A DNA stretch of 6,116 bases from the NCBI GenBank assembly GCA_963579925.1, contig CAUZJA010000166.1, forward strand, positions 1 through 6,116, in the 5' to 3' direction. The DNA comes from UBA1151 sp963579925 (lineage in GTDB: Bacteria > Chloroflexota > Dehalococcoidia > Lucifugimonadales > Lucifugimonadaceae). Position numbers and translations under genes: made by a program. Below, one piece after another: positions 1 through 5,979 of the stretch; the stretch's first letter is position 1; every line of letters begins with the position of its first letter. The notes beneath the pieces were generated by a model. The model did no database searches, was not told the origin of the DNA, and was given only the letters and a program-made list of their open reading frames with translations.

Positions 1-115
1 GCCCACGGAGCGTGTCTTAGACCCGCCGCTACCGTAAATAGGGCTACCGACCTGGTGCACATCTCGCGATAACCCGCGGCAGAGCTGCGCAATCCGCAAT
101 CGATCCCAGACCTGC

Positions 116-1384
116 TTACTCCCGCTCCTCTTCAGGCGGCACGATCGACTTGAACGCGCGCCATAGTGCCACGTTGTAGACCAGCTTCACGACGACGGCG
201 ATCACAAACGGTGTTGCGGTGATGGATGTTGCCCATAGCGCGCCCGTAACAGCAGGACTGGGCACACGCATCGCTGCTCTGCCGAAGTTCGCTGCCCCCG
301 CCATGGGCATGCGGTCTTCCGATGGCACCACCGCCATGGAGTATGACTGTCGGGTTGGCACGTCCATCTCATTCCAGAATCCGCGCATCACCCAGAACAC
401 TATCGCCAGCCACGCCCACGGTGAGAATACGAACGCCAAAATCAGCAGATTGGCTATCGTCTGCGTCCACACCATCGTGTTCAGCAGACCCCAGCGCGCC
501 GCCAATTTTGCGGCAACCCATAACGAGTACGAGTTCAGTATCTGGACCACAACAAACACTGCGCCAATCACGCCGACACCCATACCGAAGTGCTTCACAA
601 GCCATAGCGATATGAACGTATCAGCGATCATCCCACCGGCAAATGAGTCGACGCCAAATAACAGCGTTAGTCCCACGATCTTGTTGCGAGACTTGACCTT
701 GAGCGGATTAACGGCTTTCGGTGGTTCATCTCCGCGTACAAGTTCAATTGCCGGCGTTAAGAAGAGATAGAGCCCGGTGGCTCCGAAGTTGAGCAGTGCG
801 TACAGCCCAAAAGTAATCTTGTACGAGTCCGGATCATCGGCCCCCAGAATGATAACGATCAGGGCGGGCAAAGCACCCGCTATGTTGCCAACGCCACGTG
901 CGGCCGAGGAAATAATGCCGAGCCAGGCAAAAGCCGCGGTTCGGTCCTTGTCGCCTGCAACCTCGGCCATCGACGCCTGTTCCAGTTGCAGCAGCGGTCC
1001 GTGATTCATACCGGTTGCGGCATACGCGCCGAAGAACGACCCGGCAGCCAGCCACACGAACGAGTCCGTGATAGCCAGTGCGATTGAAGCTATGGAAACC
1101 ACCAGGCTCATCAAGATGAACAGCCTGCGTCGGCCGATGAGATCACCCACAAACGTGGCAGGGATCGATAGCGCCATCGAACCAACAAGGCTGATGGTGA
1201 ACACCAGCCCAATCTGCGGAGCGCTCATCCCAATCAGATCGAGATAGGGCGCGATCAGGATGATCAGTATGCCCATACCCATGGCGCGCAGAGAGCGGCC
1301 AGCGATGATGATCGCCGCATCCCGGTTGAGCCACTCAGCCTGCTTGACCGTATTTACTAGTCCGGGAGATCCAAAGCCTGGCAA
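116..1384 (-). CDS. MFS transporter, 12 TM, probable organic/sugar-acid carrier
   Basis: This is a major facilitator superfamily permease of 422 residues, a normal length for a 12-helix carrier in the cytoplasmic membrane. Hydrophobic helices run through the protein, with a hydrophilic central loop at about residues 212-235. The MFS motif A between TM2 and TM3 is clear as GDLIGRRR (80-87). A second conserved stretch, DVPTRQSYSMAVVPSEDR (341-358), lies in the C-terminal half. The start is TTG at 1384. It is preferred because the conserved N-terminal LNRDAAIII...GRSLRAMG segment (19-36) leads into TM1, and the first ATG (residue 35) would cut into that helix. A GGTGGA (1400-1395) about 10 bases upstream may be the ribosome site. 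The gene lies 6 bases after the enolase-superfamily gene on the same strand, so the two are probably co-transcribed and the carrier likely imports that enzyme's substrate (inference). Substrate is unknown. It ends with TAA. Confidence 0.93.
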   Translation of the reverse strand: MPGFGSPGLVNTVKQAEWLNRDAAIIIAGRSLRAMGMGILIILIAPYLDLIGMSAPQIGLVFTISLVGSMALSIPATFVGDLIGRRRLFILMSLVVSIASIALAITDSFVWLAAGSFFGAYAATGMNHGPLLQLEQASMAEVAGDKDRTAAFAWLGIISSAARGVGNIAGALPALIVIILGADDPDSYKITFGLYALLNFGATGLYLFLTPAIELVRGDEPPKAVNPLKVKSRNKIVGLTLLFGVDSFAGGMIADTFISLWLVKHFGMGVGVIGAVFVVVQILNSYSLWVAAKLAARWGLLNTMVWTQTIANLLILAFVFSPWAWLAIVFWVMRGFWNEMDVPTRQSYSMAVVPSEDRMPMAGAANFGRAAMRVPSPAVTGALWATSITATPFVIAVVVKLVYNVALWRAFKSIVPPEEERE

Positions 1385-1390
1385 AGTTGG

Positions 1391-2551
1391 CTATTCCACC
1401 GAGTACTTTTCGACGGCTTCTTCATCAATCTCGACGCCAAGACCGGGTACATCTGTTGCGGGGAAGACGCCGTCAACCGGCTCGGGGTAGCTGGAGGCGA
1501 TCAAACCCTTGGTCTTGTGGGCGTGATGGGAGTGCTCAAGAATCTGGAAATTTGGAATGGCAAGCGAGTACTCGACAGACGCTGCGACTGAAAGGATTCC
1601 GCCGCCGCCAACATGTGGCGCAATCGGCAGGTTGTAGCTGTCGCACAGCGCAGCGATGCGCTTGCCTTCGGTGAGGCCTGTGCGTGCGATGTCTGGCATC
1701 GCCGTGTCGAAACTACGATAGTCGACCCACTGTCGCCACTCCCAGACCGTCCGCAGCCATTCTCCGGTCGCCACTTCCATGTCTAACGCGCTGGCGATCT
1801 CAGCCTGCCCGCGCGCGTCTTCAGGCGCAGTTGGGCTTTCCAGCCAGCGCACGTTCAGCGCCTCAAGCCCACGCCCCAGCTTGATCGCGCCGGAGACGTC
1901 TCGTGTGGTGTGCACATCGACGCGCAGTTCGATGTGATCGCCAACCGCACTGCGTACGGCTCTAACGATCTCGATGAGCTCATCGTTGGGAGATCTCAGG
2001 TGGAGCTTCAGGGCTTTGTAGCCATATCCAACGTGCTCAACCGCCTGTTCAGCCACCTTCTCGGGGTCAGTGCCGTTAATACCGACGTACACCTTCACAT
2101 CATCGCGAAATCTGCCGCCCAGCAACTTGTGAGCGGGTTTGCCGAGCGCCTTGCCCAGCAAGTCATAGAGCGCCAGATCAACCCCGCCAATCGCATCAAC
2201 AAAGAATCCGGTGATGTGGCCTCGTTCTCGCATTGAGCTGTACATGCGATACCAGAGATACTCCACGTCATACGGATCTGCCCCCATCAAAACTGGTGTG
2301 CAGAGATCCTCAACTATTGCCTTCACCGCCCTGCCAGAGACCGGGGCCTGCGCCTCACCCCATCCCACCAGACCGTTGTCGGTCTCAATTCGGACGAGCG
2401 CAGTCTCATGGTGTCGCGAGTAGATAGACGTCCAGGCATCACGGTCTATGAAGTAATCTCCGTAGTCATAGATTCCGGCACGAGTCGACGCTTTTTCGTC
2501 TGATCGGTCCCCCACTTTGACTGCGTAGGCGTCGACCTTGACTATCTTCAT
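1391..2551 (-). CDS. Mandelate racemase/muconate lactonizing enzyme family protein, acid-sugar dehydratase-like
   Basis: This is an enolase-superfamily enzyme of 386 residues, full length for the family: an N-terminal capping domain (about 1-125), then the TIM-barrel domain, with the typical tail PGLGVEIDEE (369-378). Visible Mg ligands are D212, E238 and E264. H214 follows D212 as DVH, and an H313/D287 pair (APH and PDIARTG) forms the His-Asp dyad. The spacing D-x-H / E / E / H matches E. coli D-galactonate dehydratase (D183, H185, E209, E235, H285) almost exactly, and D-mannonate dehydratases similarly. On the second barrel strand the racemase KxK motif is K182-L-H184, so the second lysine of true mandelate racemases is absent. 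Dehydration of a sugar acid (or related 2-hydroxy acid) to a 2-keto-3-deoxy product is therefore the best guess, with substrate unassigned. The ATG at 2551 gives the expected MKIVKVDAYAV start, and GGGAA lies 9 bases upstream. It is the first gene of an operon with the MFS carrier. Confidence 0.93.
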   Translation of the reverse strand: MKIVKVDAYAVKVGDRSDEKASTRAGIYDYGDYFIDRDAWTSIYSRHHETALVRIETDNGLVGWGEAQAPVSGRAVKAIVEDLCTPVLMGADPYDVEYLWYRMYSSMRERGHITGFFVDAIGGVDLALYDLLGKALGKPAHKLLGGRFRDDVKVYVGINGTDPEKVAEQAVEHVGYGYKALKLHLRSPNDELIEIVRAVRSAVGDHIELRVDVHTTRDVSGAIKLGRGLEALNVRWLESPTAPEDARGQAEIASALDMEVATGEWLRTVWEWRQWVDYRSFDTAMPDIARTGLTEGKRIAALCDSYNLPIAPHVGGGGILSVAASVEYSLAIPNFQILEHSHHAHKTKGLIASSYPEPVDGVFPATDVPGLGVEIDEEAVEKYSVE

Positions 2552-2560
2552 GTATTCAAA

Positions 2561-2578
2561 TTCCCGTTTTCGTCTATA
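2561..2578 (-). promoter_or_regulatory. Candidate -10 box and ribosome site for the minus-strand operon
   Basis: Reading the minus strand, TATAGA (2578-2573) resembles a -10 box, and GGGAA (2565-2561) sits 9 bases before the ATG at 2551. A transcript starting near 2567 would have a very short leader. No convincing -35 box lies 16-18 bases upstream, so the promoter call is tentative; it may need an activator. Confidence 0.35.
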
Positions 2579-2614
2579 GCCCGCGTGTTCGGAGAATGGG
2601 TGCGACCGTGAGGG

Positions 2615-2632
2615 TATCGCGATGATGCGATA
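2615..2632. promoter_or_regulatory. Dyad, candidate operator between the divergent operons
   Basis: TATCGC (2615-2620) and GCGATA (2627-2632) form a perfect 6-bp inverted repeat with a 6-base spacer. The left half also contains the palindrome ATCGCGAT (2616-2623). The site lies roughly mid-way in the 147-bp divergent intergenic region, upstream of both candidate -10 boxes, where a local transcription factor could bind. No regulator gene is present in the window. AT/GC-rich six-mers of this kind occur by chance at some rate, so this is only a candidate. Confidence 0.35.
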
Positions 2633-2683
2633 TTTGCCCGCTAACGGTACCTATTTCGTAACGCGGTATCCAGCCGGGGCGAA

Positions 2684-2689
2684 TATGAT
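2684..2689 (+). promoter_or_regulatory. Candidate -10 box of the pnt operon (leaderless start)
   Basis: TATGAT matches the TATAAT consensus at five of six positions and ends only 9 bases before the pntAA ATG at 2699. Transcription would begin near 2695-2699, at or within a few bases of the start codon. No Shine-Dalgarno sequence lies in the usual window; the only G-rich run (GGGGCG, 2676-2681) is 17 bases away. No good -35 box is evident. Together these suggest a leaderless mRNA. Confidence 0.45.
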
Positions 2690-2698
2690 TAGTAACGT

Positions 2699-3874
2699 AT
2701 GAAATTTGCACTCCTCAAGGAAGCAGCGGACGATGAGTCCCGGGTAGCTCTCGTCCCAGAGACGGTTGGGCGACTCTCCCGCAATCACGAAATCTCAGTG
2801 CAGGCAGGCGCTGGTGTCGCTGCCGGATTCACTGACGACGCCTACGCTGACTCCGGCGCAGTAGGTGCGCCCGACGCTGACTCTACTCTCCGCGATGCAG
2901 ACGTGATTCCCCTTATTGGTGCTCCTGAGCCCGAAGTTATTTCAGCTTTGAAGCCCGGCACTGTGGTTGTCGGTATGTTCCAGGCGCGCGCCAACCCCGA
3001 TCTTCTCGAATCGCTGGCGAATCAGGGCGTTACTACGTTCTCAATGGAGTTGATCCCCCGCATCGCCCGTGCGCAGCGTGCTGATGTTCTTTCATCGCAG
3101 GCATCGCTGGCGGGCTACAAGGCCGTGCTGATGGCAGCGAATTCCATGGGGAAGTTCCTGCCGATGATGATGACCGCGGCCGGCACGATTCCGCCCGGGC
3201 GAGTGCTAATTTTGGGCGCTGGCGTCGCCGGGCTACAGGCCATCGCCACAGCGCGAAGGCTGGGAGCGGTGGTCGAAGCATTCGACGTACGCTCCGTAGT
3301 CAAGGAGCAGGTTGAGTCACTTGGTGCGAAGTTCGTGGAGTCAGACTCCGACGATGCTCAAGAAGCAGGCGGATACGCTCGCGAACTCACCGAAGAAGAT
3401 CAGGAACGTCAGCGGCAGCTTATCGCCGAGCATGCTGCAACTTCAGACGCTGTGATCACGACCGCCCAAATACCCAACCGCGCTGCCCCACTGCTGCTCA
3501 CGGAAGCGGCGGTCGAAGGCATGCGCCCCGGCAGCGTGATCATCGACCTGGCGGCCGAATCTGGCGGCAACTGTGCGCTTACGGTGGCTGGTGAAACGGT
3601 CGACCGCAACGGCGTACAGATCATCGGCCCCCGCAAGGTGCCATCGTCAATGCCGTATCACGCCAGTCAGATGTTCTCCCGCAACATTGCCGCACTATTT
3701 GAATTGATCGTTGGCGATGAAGGCCTGACGCTAGATTTCAGCGACGAGGTGGTCCGAAAATCCTGCGTGACGCACGGTGGCCGGGTGGTCCTGGACGATC
3801 AGGACTCCCTGATTCCTGCAGATTTGGCCGACTCACCAGTGGTGGCAACAGATGAAGGGACAACGAATGGCTGA
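2699..3874 (+). CDS. pntAA: NAD(P)+ transhydrogenase subunit alpha part 1 (NAD(H)-binding domain I)
   Basis: This is the soluble alpha1 subunit (391 residues; Rhodospirillum rubrum PntAA is similar in length) of proton-translocating transhydrogenase. It binds NAD(H) on the cytoplasmic face and passes hydride to NADP+ held by PntB. The N-terminus MKFALLKEAADDESRVALVPE is canonical and fixes the ATG start. The RQD-loop signature IPRIARAQRADVLSSQ keeps R121, Q126 and D129 with the same spacing as R127, Q132 and D135 of R. rubrum. The Rossmann fold shows GAGVAG (173-178) and the ribose-binding acidic residue D196 in AFDVR. The mobile-loop tyrosine Y226 is in AGGYAREL, followed by ITTAQIPNRAAP (253-264), DLAAESGGNC (283-292) and the terminal membrane-docking region. 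No TM helix follows, so this is the split form, with the TM part in the next gene. Its last codons overlap pntAB by 8 bases. Confidence 0.97.
   Translation: MKFALLKEAADDESRVALVPETVGRLSRNHEISVQAGAGVAAGFTDDAYADSGAVGAPDADSTLRDADVIPLIGAPEPEVISALKPGTVVVGMFQARANPDLLESLANQGVTTFSMELIPRIARAQRADVLSSQASLAGYKAVLMAANSMGKFLPMMMTAAGTIPPGRVLILGAGVAGLQAIATARRLGAVVEAFDVRSVVKEQVESLGAKFVESDSDDAQEAGGYARELTEEDQERQRQLIAEHAATSDAVITTAQIPNRAAPLLLTEAAVEGMRPGSVIIDLAAESGGNCALTVAGETVDRNGVQIIGPRKVPSSMPYHASQMFSRNIAALFELIVGDEGLTLDFSDEVVRKSCVTHGGRVVLDDQDSLIPADLADSPVVATDEGTTNG
3855..3860 (+). promoter_or_regulatory. Ribosome binding site that fixes the pntAB start
   Basis: AAGGGA, inside the 3' end of pntAA, lies 6 bases before the ATG at 3867. 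It supports that ATG over the in-frame ATG at 3852, which would place this purine run inside the coding sequence and add five non-conserved residues (MKGQR). Confidence 0.7.
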
Positions 3875-4199
3875 TCCGCTTCTGATCTCGGTACTCATCT
3901 TCGTAATCGCCATTTTCACTGGCTACGAACTCATAACCAAAGTTCCGCCCACGCTCCACACGCCCCTGATGTCTGGCTCAAACGCCATCTCAGGGATCAT
4001 CGTTATCGGGGCGATAGTTGTCGCCGGGCAAGGCCACTCCAACCTGAGCATCGTTCTGGGCGTAGTTGCCATCGCACTTGCCACCGTCAACGTGGTCGGC
4101 GGATTTCTCGTCACCGACCGCATGCTGAGAATGTTTCGCCCGCGCGAGCGACCCGACAATACCAACAAAGCCAAGCCTGATTCGGAATCGCAAAAGTGA
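3867..4199 (+). CDS. pntAB: NAD(P)+ transhydrogenase subunit alpha part 2 (membrane subunit)
   Basis: This small integral membrane subunit (110 residues) supplies three helices of the proton-channel domain II. The helices are at about 5-23, 38-56 and 60-83. The family signatures GYELITKVPPTLHTPLMSGSNAISG (from 19) and NVVGGFLVTDRMLRMF (75-90) are intact, followed by a short charged cytoplasmic tail rich in Arg, Lys and Asp. The start at 3867 gives MADPLLISV. The gene overlaps pntAA by 8 bases and pntB by 4 (GTGA), typical of coupled translation of subunits made in fixed ratio. One oddity: position 42 is Ser (TCA codon at 3990-3992, in SNAISG). As I recall the Thermus enzyme, which like this one has Asn instead of His in beta TM3-4, it carries a functional His at this place. 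See findings. Confidence 0.96.
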   Translation: MADPLLISVLIFVIAIFTGYELITKVPPTLHTPLMSGSNAISGIIVIGAIVVAGQGHSNLSIVLGVVAIALATVNVVGGFLVTDRMLRMFRPRERPDNTNKAKPDSESQK

Positions 4200-5617
4200 G
4201 CGAACAGGCAACTATCAATGTGATCAACGGCCTCTACATTGTGGCCGCGATCCTGTTCATCCTTGGCATCAAGTTCCTGGGTTCACCGCGCACAGCGCGC
4301 AAAGGCAACGCTCTATCGGCGCTCGCCATGCTGATTGCGGTAGGCGTGACGCTGATCAGCGAAGAGATCATCGAGTTCGAGTGGATCATTCTCGGCGTAG
4401 CCATCGGTTCGGTCATCGGCATAATTCTTGCCCGCACCGTCCAGATGACAGCGATGCCCCAGATGGTCGCGATCTTCAACGGCTTCGGTGGTGGTGGATC
4501 AGCACTGGTCGCAGCGGCCGAGTTCATTCGCGTCAACGATCTAGTGACGACCGGAGATCTCAACGAGGTCTCTGTAGATGTCGCAGCGATCGCCATTTTC
4601 AGCACCGTGCTTGGTGCGCTGACCCTCACCGGCAGCTTGATCGCCTTCGGAAAGCTCCAGGGGTTGGTCACGACGCGCCCTCTACTGCTGCCCGCCAGAA
4701 ATATCATCAACGCGCTACTTGGCATCGCGATCATCGCGATATCCGTCTACCTCGTTTTCGAGCCAAACAACCCTGAGCTGTACGCACTCGTCGGTATCCT
4801 TGCCGCACTCTTCGGAATCCTCCTCGTCATCCCAATTGGCGGCGCGGACATGCCGGTTGTCATCAGCCTGCTCAACTCCTACTCCGGCGTTGCAGCAGCA
4901 GCAACAGGCTTCGTGCTCGGCAACAACATCCTCATCGTGGCCGGAGCCGTAGTTGGTGCCTCAGGCCTCATCCTCACACGCATCATGACGAAGGCGATGA
5001 ACCGCTCCCTCTCCAACGTGATGCTGGGCGGCTTTGGTGCTGAGGGGGGAAGTTCTAGCGGTGGCGCTGAGGTTGGCGAGAGGCCGTATCGATCTTCCAC
5101 TGCTGAAGATGTGGCGATGATTCTGGGTTATTCGCAATCGGTCATATTCGTGCCCGGATACGGGCTTGCCGTGGCGCAGGCCCAGCACGCCGTCAAGGAA
5201 CTCGCAGGGCTGCTACAAGAGCGTGGCGTCGAGGTGAAGTACGCCATCCACCCGGTGGCTGGCCGAATGCCGGGCCACATGAACGTACTTCTGGCAGAAG
5301 CAGACGTCCCATACGACCAGCTTCTAGACCTCGACCAGAGCAACCCGGAGTTCGAGCGAACTGACGTGGCAGTAATCATCGGCGCAAACGACGTAACCAA
5401 CCCGGCTGCACGCACCGATCCTGACAGCCCCATCTACGGCATGCCAATCCTGAACGTAGACAGCGCAAGCCAGGTCATAGTCCTGAAGCGCTCAATGGCC
5501 GTTGGCTTCTCCGGAATCGACAACGATCTGTTCTACCTGGACAACACCTCCATGTACTTCGGAGACGCCAAAAAGTCCGTGCAGGATCTGGTTCGCGAGG
5601 TTCGCGAGCTGGATTAG
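4196..5617 (+). CDS. pntB: NAD(P)+ transhydrogenase subunit beta
   Basis: This is the beta subunit (473 residues, normal length): about nine TM helices (roughly residues 8-262) forming most of the proton channel, then a linker and the NADP(H)-binding domain III. Signatures are MPQMVAIFNGFGGGGSALV (88-105), GGADMPVVISLLNSYSG (215-231, with D218 and N227 equivalent to E. coli D213 and N222), AMNRSLSNVMLGGFG (267-281), the NADP-loop GYGLAVAQAQ (321-330), IHPVAGRMPGHMNVLLAEA (351-369), GANDVTNPAA (396-405, D399) and the 2'-phosphate-binding KRSM (431-434). The start is GTG at 4196, overlapping the pntAB stop; the N-terminus then matches the E. coli spacing to TM1. The ribosome site is weak (GGA 9 bases upstream), consistent with coupling. 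The residue aligned with E. coli His91 is N95. The gene ends with TAG and is intact. Confidence 0.97.
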   Translation: MSEQATINVINGLYIVAAILFILGIKFLGSPRTARKGNALSALAMLIAVGVTLISEEIIEFEWIILGVAIGSVIGIILARTVQMTAMPQMVAIFNGFGGGGSALVAAAEFIRVNDLVTTGDLNEVSVDVAAIAIFSTVLGALTLTGSLIAFGKLQGLVTTRPLLLPARNIINALLGIAIIAISVYLVFEPNNPELYALVGILAALFGILLVIPIGGADMPVVISLLNSYSGVAAAATGFVLGNNILIVAGAVVGASGLILTRIMTKAMNRSLSNVMLGGFGAEGGSSSGGAEVGERPYRSSTAEDVAMILGYSQSVIFVPGYGLAVAQAQHAVKELAGLLQERGVEVKYAIHPVAGRMPGHMNVLLAEADVPYDQLLDLDQSNPEFERTDVAVIIGANDVTNPAARTDPDSPIYGMPILNVDSASQVIVLKRSMAVGFSGIDNDLFYLDNTSMYFGDAKKSVQDLVREVRELD

Positions 5618-5957
5618 AGGCCGCCCATGTATGGGGCGAGGGCGCGTGAAATTGAACAAGGCAGCTGCTTGATGCCGGATTTTATTTAGCATCCTCGATG
5701 GAGTCGTGGGGCGGTCCCGGTCGGATCCGGGCGAGTTTTGAGGCGGATTGGACGGAGCCTCGACCGTCTTGTGGGACAAACGAGCCTATCCTCTGGGAAG
5801 GAAAATCCCTGAGCACTCTGGTTTCATGGCGGGGCCGTTCACACCCTGCCTATTTCTGGCGCTGCCAACCCACTGAGGGGTGACAGGTCCTTCGGAAAAC
5901 TCACCGGACGCCTCGCCCCAACCCGGTTGAAGAGCCTCGTTTGAGGTATTCGGTGCT
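5618..5957. other. Noncoding intergenic region between pntB and the IS end
   Basis: These 340 bases hold no convincing gene. A 20-codon ORF (5627-5689) and ORFs of 61 codons (plus) and 81 codons (minus) have composition unlike the neighbouring proteins and no family resemblance. No tRNA, rRNA or recognised riboswitch motif is seen. Several short stems occur: 5622-5626 with 5634-5638, 5716-5720 with 5727-5731, 5740-5744 with 5757-5761, and 5751-5755 with 5764-5768. The last two are mutually exclusive. CAAACGAG at 5777-5784 recurs at 5972-5979 and, inverted, at 5936-5943. Confidence 0.6.
5716..5739 (+). terminator. Weak candidate rho-independent terminator after pntB
   Basis: CCCGG (5716-5720) pairs with CCGGG (5727-5731) across a 6-base loop, followed by cgag and TTTT (5736-5739). 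The stem is only 5 bp and the T-run is short and displaced, about 100 bases beyond the pntB stop. It is the best terminator-like structure in the gap but is not strong. Confidence 0.25.
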
Positions 5958-5979
5958 TGACCTTCCCCCCTCAAACGAG
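5936..5979. repeat. 11-bp perfect inverted repeat straddling the proposed IS left boundary
   Basis: CTCGTTTGAGG (5936-5946) is the exact reverse complement of CCTCAAACGAG (5969-5979), separated by 22 bases. The right arm lies within the proposed IS terminal region and the left arm outside it. It could block read-through transcription into the transposase gene, or mark the true element end further left than 5958. Confidence 0.6.

Noticed and set aside
1..115. Short open frames at the left edge: minus-strand starts near 62-58 (ATG or GTG) open to the edge, and a plus-strand frame ending with TAA at 70-72.
   Set aside because: About 20 codons are visible in each, several frames are open at once, and none resembles a family I know. 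A gene may exist beyond the edge, but it cannot be supported here.
219..770. 183-codon plus-strand ORF opposite the MFS gene.
   Set aside because: It is antisense to a well-supported transporter and reads as a low-complexity shadow frame with no domain signature. The same applies to other long opposite-strand frames across the MR/MLE and pnt genes.
2552..2698. Riboswitch or leader RNA ahead of either operon.
   Set aside because: The region is only 147 bases, shared by divergent promoters, and the likely transcripts have almost no leader. No known riboswitch core is seen.
3852..3866. Earlier ATG at 3852 as the pntAB start.
   Set aside because: It would add five non-conserved residues and consume the AAGGGA that is well spaced for the ATG at 3867.
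5622..5638. CGCCC/GGGCG hairpin right after the pntB stop as a terminator.
   Set aside because: The 5-bp stem is not followed by a T-run, so intrinsic termination is unlikely.
5627..5689. 20-codon ORF with an AGAGG 6 bases upstream, just after pntB.
   Set aside because: The purine run overlaps the pntB stop and the peptide has no recognisable features. Such ORFs are expected by chance.
5957..5962. TTGACC at the IS left edge as a -35 box for orfA.
   Set aside because: No -10-like hexamer occurs 16-18 bases downstream.
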